The notes under the pieces: model-generated
Seen by the model: only the letters and a program-made list of their open reading frames with translations
Database searches by the model: none
What the model was told of the DNA's origin: nothing
Shown: positions 17,561 to 27,335 of the stretch, one piece after another
Numbering within the stretch: position 1 is the stretch's first letter
Layout: the number at the start of each line of letters is the position of its first letter
Assembly: GCF_012926525.1 (NCBI RefSeq)
Contig: NZ_JABBNI010000067.1
Coordinates: 124,001 to 188,000 of the forward strand
Direction: 5' to 3'
From: Clostridium muellerianum
GTDB lineage: Bacteria; Bacillota; Clostridia; Clostridiales; Clostridiaceae
DNA length: 64,000 bases
Position numbers and translations under genes: made by a program

Positions 17561-17600
17561 ATTTCAAACACTCCCCTTAGGGCAATGTTTGAAGGCTATA
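17561..17600. promoter_or_regulatory. Dyad with CCCTTAGGG core, inverted relative to the MerR-type promoter
   Basis: CCCCTTAGGGCAATG (17573-17587) sits inside a wider dyad with AAACA/TGTTT arms. Its complement reads CATTGCCCTAAGGGG, matching CATTACCCTAAGGGG at 17741-17755 at 14 of 15 positions in opposite orientation. Confidence 0.45.
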
Positions 17601-17736
17601 AGAAAATAATGTTTAAATTTTCAAAATTATCAAAACTGATTTTTGGTACAGAAAGGCTTATAAAATACTGAATTGGCAATAATAAGTAATTTTTATCTCA
17701 CAAAATATTGGAATAATATATATTGAATAAAAAAAA

Positions 17737-17768
17737 TTGACATTACCCTAAGGGGGAAAGATTATAAT
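17737..17768 (+). promoter_or_regulatory. MerR-type promoter with long spacer
   Basis: TTGACA (17737-17742) and TATAAT (17763-17768) are perfect consensus boxes held 20 bases apart. The spacer contains the dyad CCCTAAGGG. An over-long spacer with a central dyad is the hallmark of MerR-family activated promoters. No MerR gene is nearby. Confidence 0.6.
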
Positions 17769-17826
17769 TAATTTGTTGAAATTTATTATAATTAATTTAG
17801 AAAAATTGTAAATAGAGGTGATGCAA

Positions 17827-17844
17827 ATGAAGATAGTATTATGA
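17827..17844 (+). other. Five-codon leader frame downstream of the MerR-type promoter
   Basis: GAGGTG, six bases, then ATG AAG ATA GTA TTA TGA. A good initiation site on a frame that stops at once. It is either a leader peptide for the chemoreceptor 74 bases further on or the stub of a deleted gene. Confidence 0.35.
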
Positions 17845-17917
17845 TCATATTTGTCATTTTAAATTTGTAAACTGATACTTAATAGGTAAAAAACACCTTT
17901 AAAAGGAGGAATACAAT

Positions 17918-19966
17918 ATGAAATTTAAGAGTATTAGAAGTGCAACTTTAGTAGTAATATTACCTGCAATATTAATGGCAACTGTTGCCATGTCTTTACT
18001 GAGTTACTACAGTGCAAAGTCTTTAATTAGTAAACAAATAGAAGATAAAATGAATTCTCAGTTAGGAGAAAATATTAATGGGATAAAAGCAAGTTTACAA
18101 AAGCATGGCCAAATTCCTGCTACCCTATCAAGAATAGTGGAATCATCATATAATACAATGACAAAAGAGAATTTTATGTCTTTAGTACAAAAAGCGCCTA
18201 CTACCAATCCAGATACGTTGGGAACAGGTGTATGGTTTGAACCTAATAAATACAAAAGTGATATAAAATATTTTGCTCCTTATGGACATAGAGATAAAGA
18301 CAAAATAGTATATACAGATGATTATGCTACAGAACAATATAATTATCCAGGTCAAGATTGGTATACTATGGCGAAAAATACAAATAAAATTGTAGTATGG
18401 TCAAAACCATATTATGATGAAACTTCAAAAGCTACTATGGTAACAGTTTCGGCACCTTTTTATGACGAAAATAAGCAATTTTTGGGTGTAACTACTGGAG
18501 ATATAGATGTAAGTAATATCCAAAAAATGATCGGAAATATTAAAGTTGGTGAAAAAGGCAACGCAATTCTTCTGTCAAGAGAAGGAATTTACATGGCAGG
18601 AGCAGATTCAAGTAAAATTATGAAAACAAACATTACTCAGGATTCAAATTCTAGTTTGGCAGCTGCAGGAAAAGAAATTCTAGAAAAGAAAAAGGGAGAA
18701 ATAACATTTAATGATTCCAATGGGAAAAATAGATTATACTATGCTAGTGACAATGATACTGGATGGACTGTTGGATTGATCATTTCAGAAAAAGAATTAT
18801 TTTCCCCACTTACTGTATTAATGCTAAATTTAATAAAAATAATTGCAGTTATCTTTATTATAATAATATTAGTTGCTGTTTTTTATAGTAAATATATAAC
18901 TGATAAAATAAAGCCAGTTAGTGAACTATCAAAAGTAATTGCTGATGGAGATCTTACTCAAAAATTAGAAATAAAATCTGAAGATGAATTAGGCCAAATG
19001 GGTAAACACTTAAATGATATGGTAAGTAATTTAAAGGATATAGTATCAGGGGTTTCTTCAGCTATTGAAAGTGTAGTGGCTACTTCTGAAGAATTAACAG
19101 CTAGTTCAGATCAAACAAAGGTTGCAGCTGATGAAATAGCTCGTTCTGTACAGGACATGGCTAGTAATGAAGAAAAGCAAAATGAAATAACTGATAAAGT
19201 TTCAAAGGCATCAGAAATAGTATTTAATGGAATGAAAAGTATATCAGATAGTGTGGACAAGGTTAATAAATCATCCATTGAGTCATGCGATAAAGCTAAG
19301 GACGGAAATAAGGTAGTAGAACAAGCAATTGAACATATGAATAAGATTAATGATAAAGTAACTACATCATCAAATATTATTAATGTATTGGCTCGTAAGT
19401 CTAATGAAATAGGGAATATTGTATCATTAATTACTGATGTTTCAGAACAAACAAATCTTTTAGCGCTAAATGCCGCTATTGAAGCATCTAGAGCTGGAGA
19501 ACAAGGACGTGGATTTTCAGTTGTCGCTGAAGAAGTTAGAAAACTTGCTGAGGAGTCTGGAAATTCGGCAAAACAAATTAATGTTTTAATACTTGAAATA
19601 CAGAATGAAATAGCAAGTGCAGTAAAATCAATGAATGAGGGAACTAACGCAGTAAAACAGGGAATAGTAGTAGTAAAAAATACGGGGGAATCTTTCCAAA
19701 GCATTTTATCTGCTGTAGATGATGTATCAAAGCAAATGCAGAAAACATCTAATGAAGTTGTTGAAACTTACAATGGTACTAAAGAAGTGGTAAATTCTAT
19801 GAATAGAATTATTGAAATAACAAAGCAGTCTTCAGAAGGTACACAAAATATAGCAGCAGCTACTGAAGAGCAAAGTGCACTTATGAAAGAAGTAGCAAAT
19901 GCAGCAGAAGTATTGTCTCAAATGGCAATGGAATTGGAAAGAATCTTTAGCAAATTTAAAATCTAG
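17918..19966 (+). CDS. Methyl-accepting chemotaxis protein with dCache sensor
   Basis: 682 aa after AAAAGGAGG. Membrane helix about 10-32, extracellular double-Cache domain about 40-290, second helix about 297-323, HAMP, then the signalling coiled coil ([35 protein letters not shown]). The ligand region reads [20 protein letters not shown] and GVTTGDIDV. The Arg expected in amino-acid-binding dCache domains is replaced by Gln, unlike the receptor at 59399-61399, so another ligand is likely. The MerR-type promoter lies 150 bases upstream. Confidence 0.95.
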   Translation: MKFKSIRSATLVVILPAILMATVAMSLLSYYSAKSLISKQIEDKMNSQLGENINGIKASLQKHGQIPATLSRIVESSYNTMTKENFMSLVQKAPTTNPDTLGTGVWFEPNKYKSDIKYFAPYGHRDKDKIVYTDDYATEQYNYPGQDWYTMAKNTNKIVVWSKPYYDETSKATMVTVSAPFYDENKQFLGVTTGDIDVSNIQKMIGNIKVGEKGNAILLSREGIYMAGADSSKIMKTNITQDSNSSLAAAGKEILEKKKGEITFNDSNGKNRLYYASDNDTGWTVGLIISEKELFSPLTVLMLNLIKIIAVIFIIIILVAVFYSKYITDKIKPVSELSKVIADGDLTQKLEIKSEDELGQMGKHLNDMVSNLKDIVSGVSSAIESVVATSEELTASSDQTKVAADEIARSVQDMASNEEKQNEITDKVSKASEIVFNGMKSISDSVDKVNKSSIESCDKAKDGNKVVEQAIEHMNKINDKVTTSSNIINVLARKSNEIGNIVSLITDVSEQTNLLALNAAIEASRAGEQGRGFSVVAEEVRKLAEESGNSAKQINVLILEIQNEIASAVKSMNEGTNAVKQGIVVVKNTGESFQSILSAVDDVSKQMQKTSNEVVETYNGTKEVVNSMNRIIEITKQSSEGTQNIAAATEEQSALMKEVANAAEVLSQMAMELERIFSKFKI

Positions 19967-19985
19967 AGATAGTTATTAAAATATT

Positions 19986-20035
19986 AAATGCGTTGATAGA
20001 GAATATAGAAATTCTTAAATCAACGCATTTATTTT
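19986..20035 (+). terminator. Terminator between chemoreceptor 2 and the RyR-AAA gene
   Basis: Stem AAATGCGTTGAT with ATCAACGCATTT, then ATTTTTA. It lies between two convergent genes and may act in both directions. Confidence 0.85.
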
Positions 20036-20040
20036 TAATG

Positions 20041-22614
20041 CTAAATAGTAGTATCAGAAGCAGATAAAAATTTTAATCTTTCTAACTTGAAATTTGATTT
20101 TGCCAATATTTCTGGCCAAATATTGACCATTTGATATACTTTACTTTTTCTCTCTTCTGATAGGTTGTTCCAGGAAACAAGTGCAGGATCAGTTTTTAAC
20201 TTGTTATCTTTAACATCTCCATATTTCCATCCATTATTTTTCCTAAAGCGACACCAGCGTGTATGCTCATCTTTAGCTAAAATGTCTAATTCCTTTTCTG
20301 TAAATTGGATGTATTCTGGATTTTTCTTAACGGAAATAATATCATAATTAATTTTTAGCAGAGAGTTTGGAATATGCATAGCCTGCTCACGATTAGAATT
20401 TTTAAGTTCTTCGCTAAGTTCTTCCCATGGTACAAGAAAATCTATAAGATCCATATTTGTATTATTTTCATTAAGCAATCTATATTTATTATGAATAGCT
20501 ATTGCAAGATTTTCAATTTTTTCACCATAAAAAGCATCCTGCATTAAATGTCTTAAAAATTGCTCTTCGTCTACATGCAATTTTAGCTGTTCTTTAGAAG
20601 GTAAGTCAGATTGTTCCCAAGTTTTAGCATTAGTTAGCATGCTCATTTCCAGTATTGCTTCCATGGACCTTGATTCATGTTTATATCTTTTAATTTTTAA
20701 TAATGCCCTAAGTACACCATTATCAATTTGAGCTTCTCTGCTGTCATTTATAAGGTAAGGAACCTTTCGTTCTAATAATGAACGAAGTAGCATTGCTCTT
20801 CTAATTATAAATAATTGATCCTTTTCATCTGTTTGATTTGGACCTAGAATATTTACATAACCTCTTAATCTACTCGTAAAATCTGGACCCTTTGCGCCTT
20901 TAAATTCTACTGAAAATTTCTTGCTTTCATTTTCTTCTTTTATATCTTCACCAATAAACTCTTTAAAAGTACTACTTGTTCCTCCAGCAAATACAAAAAT
21001 TGCTTTTCCTATAGGATGAACGGAATCACCGTCTCTAAATATACCATCCTGCATAGGAGCTAAAAAGTATTTTAGCCAACCTAATTTTCCTTCAAAAGCA
21101 GAGTCAAATTCATCAAAAAATACTAATGGAAGCTTACCCTTTAATGAAAAATCTCTCATTTTATGAAAGGCACTAATTAAATCCTCAGGTGCTCTAAATT
21201 GAGATAAATTAAAATCTAATTTCTCAATTAATTCTGGTGCAATACTAGAAGCTATTTCTGTTATACCAAAGGATTTTCCTGAACCTGGAGTTCCAAATAC
21301 AGCTATAGAAAGAGGTCTAACTGAGTTCTTAGTGGAAATGTACTCACACATAAGGTTTTTGATACTTCTATAACTTTCTATTTCCGTTCTATCTACAGTT
21401 TGTAAGTTACCAAACTGTGCTATAGGTATAGATTTAAGTACATTTTTTACTCCGTTTTTTACGATATTGTAGGCTATTTCAGCTAAGTTAGAAGAACTCT
21501 TATCTTTAAGAATATACCAATAAGCATTATTTTCTTTAGTAGGTATTTTCACATCTTGAATTAATTCTTTATATATAAAGTCATTTTCCTCTTCAGTGAA
21601 TATTGAGGTGATTGGAAATTGAAACTCTTCAACATTTTTTCCAAAGCCATTAACGAAATATTTTTGTGCAGCAACAATTCCTTCACGTATTCCGTCTGAT
21701 ATTAACGAAGATAATTCTTCATTATTGTGAATTCCTGAAGTAATGCTACGGGTAAGTCCAGCTGTAAAACAGGAAGTAAGCCCATACATTTTTCCCTGAT
21801 TATCCTTAAAAGAACTTCCTTCAGATTCATAAGGTATAAAGTATAGATAGGCTTCATTTATTCCTTCATCTCTATAATAAATAGCACCTTCAAGACCTAA
21901 AGGCACTATAAGGTGATGACAACTAGCTAGAAAAGAAAGATTAGGATTATTCTGAATCTGCCATAAAAATTCTTGTGCTGTTTTTTCCCAAGAAAGACTT
22001 TTACTTATATTAACTCCCTTTGAACGCAAATCATCTCCATTTATAATAACTATAGTTTTTTCAATATGAGATTTTTCTAGTTGTTTCCAAAGAATACTAG
22101 AACCTATAGGATTATTCATTTTATATAAAACTATTGGAGATTTTTCAGTTGCTTTTAAGGCTAAAGGCCAAAATTCTTCATTAGAGTTGAAGCCATTATT
22201 TTCATCATCTATTACAACTATGTTGGCATCAACATCATCATCAGCTATAGGAAGTAGTTTAGGAGTATTACAGGATGGTCCAGTAAATCCTAAAAAGCGG
22301 TTTATTCTATATACTTTATCAGTATTTTTTTCATCTAAGGATACAGGAAAAAGATCTAATTCTGCTGTTGAACGAAGAAAATCTTTTGACAGGTTTGCTT
22401 CAATATTATCCATTTTAGGTGAACGTATATCAGCATCTGTAGCCAAGGCTACAAGTTTTGATAGAAGTAAAGACTCACCTGATCTAAGTACATTATGTAT
22501 GTTTAAATGAGTTTGCCAATTTAAACCCTTATTATTTTGTGGTTCTGTTATCCATTGCAGCGAATTTATGCATATATCTCCTGTTACAACGATTTTTAAA
22601 CTTTTGTTATTCAT
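20041..22614 (-). CDS. AAA+ ATPase with N-terminal kinase-like region and C-terminal RyR domain
   Basis: 857 aa. Residues 1-330 resemble a sugar-kinase-like fold (IVVTGDICINSLQW, VVIDDENNGF, LEGAIYY), a tentative reading. The AAA module has Walker A GTPGSGKS (441-448), Walker B LVFFDEFD (497-504), sensor 1 FVFAGGTSS and Arg finger TSRLRG (580-585). Residues about 772-835 match the RyR repeat: LAKDEHTRWCRFRKNNGWKYG, here as LAKDEHTRWCRF and NNGWKYGD, then LSEERKSKVYQM. Bacterial RyR domains have been proposed to bind nucleotide signals in conflict systems. It stands alone with no partner in the same direction, so a one-gene system is possible. Role not established. Confidence 0.8.
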   Translation of the reverse strand: MNNKSLKIVVTGDICINSLQWITEPQNNKGLNWQTHLNIHNVLRSGESLLLSKLVALATDADIRSPKMDNIEANLSKDFLRSTAELDLFPVSLDEKNTDKVYRINRFLGFTGPSCNTPKLLPIADDDVDANIVVIDDENNGFNSNEEFWPLALKATEKSPIVLYKMNNPIGSSILWKQLEKSHIEKTIVIINGDDLRSKGVNISKSLSWEKTAQEFLWQIQNNPNLSFLASCHHLIVPLGLEGAIYYRDEGINEAYLYFIPYESEGSSFKDNQGKMYGLTSCFTAGLTRSITSGIHNNEELSSLISDGIREGIVAAQKYFVNGFGKNVEEFQFPITSIFTEEENDFIYKELIQDVKIPTKENNAYWYILKDKSSSNLAEIAYNIVKNGVKNVLKSIPIAQFGNLQTVDRTEIESYRSIKNLMCEYISTKNSVRPLSIAVFGTPGSGKSFGITEIASSIAPELIEKLDFNLSQFRAPEDLISAFHKMRDFSLKGKLPLVFFDEFDSAFEGKLGWLKYFLAPMQDGIFRDGDSVHPIGKAIFVFAGGTSSTFKEFIGEDIKEENESKKFSVEFKGAKGPDFTSRLRGYVNILGPNQTDEKDQLFIIRRAMLLRSLLERKVPYLINDSREAQIDNGVLRALLKIKRYKHESRSMEAILEMSMLTNAKTWEQSDLPSKEQLKLHVDEEQFLRHLMQDAFYGEKIENLAIAIHNKYRLLNENNTNMDLIDFLVPWEELSEELKNSNREQAMHIPNSLLKINYDIISVKKNPEYIQFTEKELDILAKDEHTRWCRFRKNNGWKYGDVKDNKLKTDPALVSWNNLSEERKSKVYQMVNIWPEILAKSNFKLERLKFLSASDTTI

Positions 22615-22887
22615 AATGCTAACTTCCCCTTTCGTAAATATAACCCTAAATATATATTTATAAATAATATCTCAAATTTACCAAATTTACAACCTTTAAT
22701 TATTATTTAGACAATAATGAATAAAATAAGCATTTAAATTGTTATTAAATAAATTTTCTTCATAAAAAAGTATTTAATGAATAAGGCAAGTAGCCATGGA
22801 AAAGATATTGTTGATAAAGCTTTTAAGGTGATTAAAAAAGTAGAAATCGTCATTGAATTAAAAAAATGCTATGGGGTGAAGAAGTGA

Positions 22888-23586
22888 ATGTTTATAAAAG
22901 TAGAAAATCTTAAAAAAAGTTATAGTACTGAAGATGTAACTACCCATGTATTAAAAGGTGTAGAAATGGCTTTAGATAAAGGAGAAATAGGAATAATACT
23001 TGGTCCTTCAGGTTCTGGTAAATCAACATTGATTAATATTATAGGTGGAATAGATCGCTGTGATTCTGGTTCAGTTGTAGTACAGGATAAAGATGTCACG
23101 AAACTTTCAGATAATGAACTTACAAATTACAGAAGAGAACAAATAGGCTGTATATTCCAATTCTATAACTTAATATCTAATCTTACAGTAGGAGAAAATG
23201 TGGAAGTAGTTTCAAACATAAGCAAATCACCTTTCCATATTGATGAAATGCTTAAGGCTGTAGGAATGTCAGATAAGAAATATAGATTCCCAAAAGAATT
23301 AAGTGGTGGAGAGCAGCAAAGAGTTTCAATAGCTAGAGCTGTAGTAAAGAATCCAAAACTTTTATTGTGTGATGAACCTACAGGAGCATTGGATTTTGAA
23401 ACTTCAAGAGAAATATTAAAGCTTTTGCAGAAGATTAATAAAGAATTTGGAACAACTATACTTATGATAACTCATAATACAGCTATAAGTGCTATGGCAA
23501 ATAGGGTGTATAGAATGAGAAGTGGGCAAATTGTAGAAAGTACAATCAATAAAACTACTATACCTGCAGAAAGGATTGAGTGGTAA
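22888..23586 (+). CDS. ABC transporter ATPase (MacB/LolD type)
   Basis: 232 aa. Walker A GPSGSGKS (39-46), Q-loop in FQFYNL, signature LSGGEQQR, Walker B LLLCDEPTG, and a switch His in THNTA. The family pairs with FtsX-type permeases and drives mechanotransmission rather than classic transport. The next gene overlaps its stop (TAATG) and encodes the permease. GGGGTGAAG precedes the start. Target unknown; no two-component genes adjoin this pair. Confidence 0.93.
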   Translation: MFIKVENLKKSYSTEDVTTHVLKGVEMALDKGEIGIILGPSGSGKSTLINIIGGIDRCDSGSVVVQDKDVTKLSDNELTNYRREQIGCIFQFYNLISNLTVGENVEVVSNISKSPFHIDEMLKAVGMSDKKYRFPKELSGGEQQRVSIARAVVKNPKLLLCDEPTGALDFETSREILKLLQKINKEFGTTILMITHNTAISAMANRVYRMRSGQIVESTINKTTIPAERIEW

Positions 23587-25829
23587 TGATTATTAATAAG
23601 AAAATAAAAAGAACTATATTGGAAAATAAGTCTCAATACTTTGGTTCTTTAGCACTCATTATTATAAGTTGTATTTTATTTACTATGTTTAATCTACTTT
23701 CAGATAACATGACAAATATAATTTCTTTTTTTGAAGAAAAGTATGTTCAGGAAGATGCATACTTTACAACTAATAGGAAGTTAAATAATATTTCAGAACT
23801 TGAATCAAAATTTAATATGAAAATAGAAGAGAGCAGTAGTTTTGATTATTCAGTATCAAAAGATAAAGTTATAAGAGTATTTACTGAAAATACAAAAGTA
23901 AACATACCTGCAATAATTCAGGGTAAAACTTTAATTGAAAGCGGTATTCTTATAGACCCAGCCTATGCAAAAGCTAATAAGCTAAAAGAAGGCGATACTA
24001 TAAATATATATGACAAGAACTTTAGAATAGCTGGTTTTATGTCTCTTCCTAATTATATTTACCCACTTAAATCAGAGGGGGATATATTAGCAAATCCTAA
24101 TAATTTTGGAGTTGCAGTAATAAAAAAATCAGATTATAGTGCTATAAACAAAGGCAATATTTTTTATTCAATAAAATTTAATGGAGATAAGAAGGATTTA
24201 GAAAATAGAATGGTACAGTTTAAAGAGTATTTAAGAAGTCAAAATAATATTATTACTAATTGGATGAATTCTTCTGCAAATTTGAGAATAACCTTTGTAA
24301 AAACAAAATTAAATGGAGTTAATGAGGTAAGTTCTTTCATTCCTACAGCTATTCTACTACTTTCTTGTATATTAACAGGAATTGTTATGTGGAGAATGTT
24401 AAAAAGAGAATCTCCAGTTATTGGAACCTTGTATGCTCTAGGATATAATAAAAAGCAAATTCAAAATCACTATTTAAGATACCCATTATTTATTGCTATA
24501 GCTGGTGGAATAATTGGAACTATAATTGGAATTTTCACCTTAAGACCTATGATAAATCTTATGATTTCGTACTTTAATATGCCTGTAGGCACTATAAGGA
24601 TTGATATAAAGTATATGGCTGTAAGCATATTTATGCCAGGTATATTTTTAACTGCTGCTGGTTATTTAGTGGTTAATAAAGCACTTAAGAGTTCTCCTTT
24701 GGAGCTTATGAGAGGTGGAAGAGAAAATAATAAGGTTGGATTTTTAGAAAGAAGTTTAAAATTGGATAAACTAAAATTTTCTACTAAATTCAAAATAAGA
24801 GAACAGCTTAGAAGTATACCAAGGAGTATATTCTTACTACTGGGGGTTACTATTGCTACAATGCTACTACTTATGGGATTTGCATCAAAGAGTTCAATGG
24901 ATTATGTCATGAAAGAAGGATTTGAAAAAGCATTTAAATATAATTATCAATATATATTCAATTCTATTCATCAAGGAACTTCTGTAAAAGGAGAAGCTTT
25001 TTCTGAATTACCTTTTACATTAAAGTCAAATAATAAAATAAATTTGGCAGTGTATGGTATAAGTCCTAATTCAGAATCCATTGTTTTAGAAGATAAACAT
25101 GGTAATAGATTAAGTACAAATAAGGTAATCATTACAAGGCCATTATCAGACAAATTAAATGCAAAAATTAAAGATACTATTAAGATTATTGGTAAGGTTG
25201 ACTCTAAAGAATACAGTATAACTGTAGATAGCATTGCTGAAACCTATATTGGTAACTATATTTATATGCCATTATCACAGTTTAATAGTATGCTAAATTA
25301 TAAATCTGGCAGTTATTTTGGTTTATGGAGCAAGGATAAATTAGATATTCCAGAAAATCAATTATTAACTACATTATCAGTAGATGATATGAAAAATGCT
25401 GTTAACTCAATGACTCAGCCAATACAATTATCTGTAGGAACTATAGCTTTTATGTCTTTTATTATTGGACTTATAGTTATATATGTTGTAACTTTTATGA
25501 TTGTGGAAGAAAATAAGGAAAATATATCCCTTATGAAAATTTTAGGATATAGGAAGAAAGAAATATATTCAATGATTTTAAATAGTTCATGGAGTCTAGT
25601 TGTAATAGGATATATTCTAGGTATACCAATGCTTTTAGTATCATTAGGTGCTATGCTTAAATCATTAACTAAAGAAATGAGTATTTCTCTGCCTTTAAGA
25701 ATAAATTATATATACTTGATTATTGGTTTTTTAATTATACAATTCACTTATGAGATATCTAAAGCTTTAAGCAAGAAAAAGGTGGATGGAATTTCTATGA
25801 ATGAGATTTTGAAATCTAGGTTTGAGTAA
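23586..25829 (+). CDS. ABC transporter permease, FtsX family
   Basis: 747 aa from the ATG at 23586, which overlaps the ATPase stop. About eight membrane helices: 18-38, three in 253-362 (first FtsX unit), 410-430, and three in 618-725 (second FtsX unit). Two large extracellular regions lie at about 40-250 and 435-615. This duplicated layout is common in clostridial exporters of peptides or lipids. Conserved GYNKKQI and GYRKKEI loops mark the coupling helices to the ATPase. Confidence 0.9.
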   Translation: MIINKKIKRTILENKSQYFGSLALIIISCILFTMFNLLSDNMTNIISFFEEKYVQEDAYFTTNRKLNNISELESKFNMKIEESSSFDYSVSKDKVIRVFTENTKVNIPAIIQGKTLIESGILIDPAYAKANKLKEGDTINIYDKNFRIAGFMSLPNYIYPLKSEGDILANPNNFGVAVIKKSDYSAINKGNIFYSIKFNGDKKDLENRMVQFKEYLRSQNNIITNWMNSSANLRITFVKTKLNGVNEVSSFIPTAILLLSCILTGIVMWRMLKRESPVIGTLYALGYNKKQIQNHYLRYPLFIAIAGGIIGTIIGIFTLRPMINLMISYFNMPVGTIRIDIKYMAVSIFMPGIFLTAAGYLVVNKALKSSPLELMRGGRENNKVGFLERSLKLDKLKFSTKFKIREQLRSIPRSIFLLLGVTIATMLLLMGFASKSSMDYVMKEGFEKAFKYNYQYIFNSIHQGTSVKGEAFSELPFTLKSNNKINLAVYGISPNSESIVLEDKHGNRLSTNKVIITRPLSDKLNAKIKDTIKIIGKVDSKEYSITVDSIAETYIGNYIYMPLSQFNSMLNYKSGSYFGLWSKDKLDIPENQLLTTLSVDDMKNAVNSMTQPIQLSVGTIAFMSFIIGLIVIYVVTFMIVEENKENISLMKILGYRKKEIYSMILNSSWSLVVIGYILGIPMLLVSLGAMLKSLTKEMSISLPLRINYIYLIIGFLIIQFTYEISKALSKKKVDGISMNEILKSRFE

Positions 25830-26084
25830 TATCTAAAATTTTATAATAGGTTGAAATTTTATATTCAATCCATTCTTCCTCTATTTTAAGGGAAAATATT
25901 GTTAAAAAAATAACAACAATATACTTTTTAGAACTATTTGATAAAAAAATTATTAGAAGAAATGATGGGATTAAAATACTATTTATACAATACTTTGATA
26001 AATTTGAATAAAGCATAATTAACGTTAATATAATAACTATTATGGAAATTTTATGAATATTGTGCTAACATTAAAAGTACTAAG

Positions 26085-26095
26085 TGGTCATACCA
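26085..26095. promoter_or_regulatory. LldR-type operator 1
   Basis: TGGTCATACCA fits the FadR/LldR GntR-family consensus TNGTNNNACNA. It lies 434 bases upstream of etfB. Confidence 0.55.
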
Positions 26096-26301
26096 TACTG
26101 CCACTTTCAAAAAATGGATGTATGATTGGTGCTTGGATTACAATAATTTAATTCAAAGTTTTAGTTGAAACATTACAGTTGTTGAGTTGGCAATGATATG
26201 GTAATAAAGTTTTTTATAGTCATTGTAAACGTTTTTTTGCATAAGTGCTTATATATTTTGTAGTTTTGGATATATGGCATTTAAAAAAAATACTACCCTA
26301 G

Positions 26302-26312
26302 TGGTATGACCA
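26302..26312. promoter_or_regulatory. LldR-type operator 2
   Basis: TGGTATGACCA fits TNGTNNNACNA. It lies 217 bases upstream of etfB. Two sites 217 bases apart allow looping, as known for LldR in E. coli. Confidence 0.6.
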
Positions 26313-26528
26313 TAATACTATAGTACCACTACACCGATATAAAAACATATAGGAAAGATTATGTAGAATTAATGAGAAATATTAAGTTAACATTTGATAC
26401 TAAAACATATTAAATGAATTTTACTAACAAATCATTTATATTTAGGGGAGGAATGAATATGAAATATATGCAATAAATTTTTTGGATTTATGGTAAGTAT
26501 ATATTAAAAGGTAAAGGGGAGGAAAGTT

Positions 26529-27314
26529 ATGCAGATTCTAGTATGCGTAAAACAGGTTCCAGATGATTCTGTTGAAATTCATTTGGATAATAAGGTAAAG
26601 AAACCTAATTTAAATGGGGTTACTTCGGTAGCCAATGCATTTGACACATATGCATTAGAATTAGCTGTTCGCTTTATGGAAGCGAATGGAGGAAATGTTA
26701 GTGTATTAACTGTTGGAGCAGAGGATTCTTTGAATACATTGAAAAATTGTCTTGCAGTAGGAGCTAAGGAAGCATTTTTTATAAAGGATAACTTATATAC
26801 AGATTTAGATGCTCTTGCTACAGCTCATGTTTTGGCAGATGCTATTCATAAAATTGAAAAAGACAAAGGTATGAATTTTGATTTGATTCTTTGTGGAAAG
26901 GAATCTACAGATGAAATTACAGGTCAAATAGGACCAATGCTTGCTGAAGAATTGAAAGCAAGCTTTGTCAGCAGCGCAGTTGAAATTAATTTAGAAGAGA
27001 ATACTATGAAAGTTCATCAAGAAACTGAAGAAGGATATAACGTAGTTTCTTTAGATTCTCCAGCGGTAATAACAATAAGTAAACCAAATTATGATCCACG
27101 TTATCCTACCATTAAAACTAAAATGAAAAGTCGTAAGGCAGTTATTCCAACTTATTCAGCTGCAGAAATTGGAGAGGTAAAACAAGTAAAAGTACATTGC
27201 ACCCAATATGTTGAACCTCCTAAGAGAGCAGGTGGCATTAAAATTCAAGAAAACGATGTAACACTAGCAGTAAGTATTGCTTTAGAGCAAATGAAAAAAG
27301 ATAAGGCAATCTAA
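26529..27314 (+). CDS. etfB: Electron transfer flavoprotein beta subunit
   Basis: 261 aa, normal length. Starts MQILVCVKQVPDD, has the AMP/FAD-binding signature (VLTVGAEDSLNTLKNCLAVGA), ESTDEITGQIGPMLAE and the C-terminal KSRKAVIPTYS. With EtfA it forms the FAD heterodimer that takes or splits electrons between NAD, ferredoxin and a dehydrogenase. First gene of the lactate operon, ribosome site AAGGGGAGG. The order etfB-etfA with a permease and FAD lactate dehydrogenase resembles acetogen lct operons. Confidence 0.95.
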   Translation: MQILVCVKQVPDDSVEIHLDNKVKKPNLNGVTSVANAFDTYALELAVRFMEANGGNVSVLTVGAEDSLNTLKNCLAVGAKEAFFIKDNLYTDLDALATAHVLADAIHKIEKDKGMNFDLILCGKESTDEITGQIGPMLAEELKASFVSSAVEINLEENTMKVHQETEEGYNVVSLDSPAVITISKPNYDPRYPTIKTKMKSRKAVIPTYSAAEIGEVKQVKVHCTQYVEPPKRAGGIKIQENDVTLAVSIALEQMKKDKAI

Positions 27315-27335
27315 TTAAGGGGGGAAAATAAAAGT

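Larger units (their letters stand above)
25830..26528. other. 700-base upstream region of the lactate operon
   Basis: AT-rich with no supported gene. It holds two LldR-type operators (26085-26095 and 26302-26312) and, at 26459-26476, a five-codon frame (ATG AAA TAT ATG CAA TAA) behind a very strong AGGGGAGG site, 53 bases before the etfB start. The frame may be a leader peptide or a lost gene start. Confidence 0.5.

Noticed and set aside
22777-22887. 36-codon frame MNKASSHGKDIVDKAF... ending one base before the ABC ATPase start
   Set aside because: Looks faintly protein-like and abuts the next gene, but has no ribosome site and no family; kept out as a gene.
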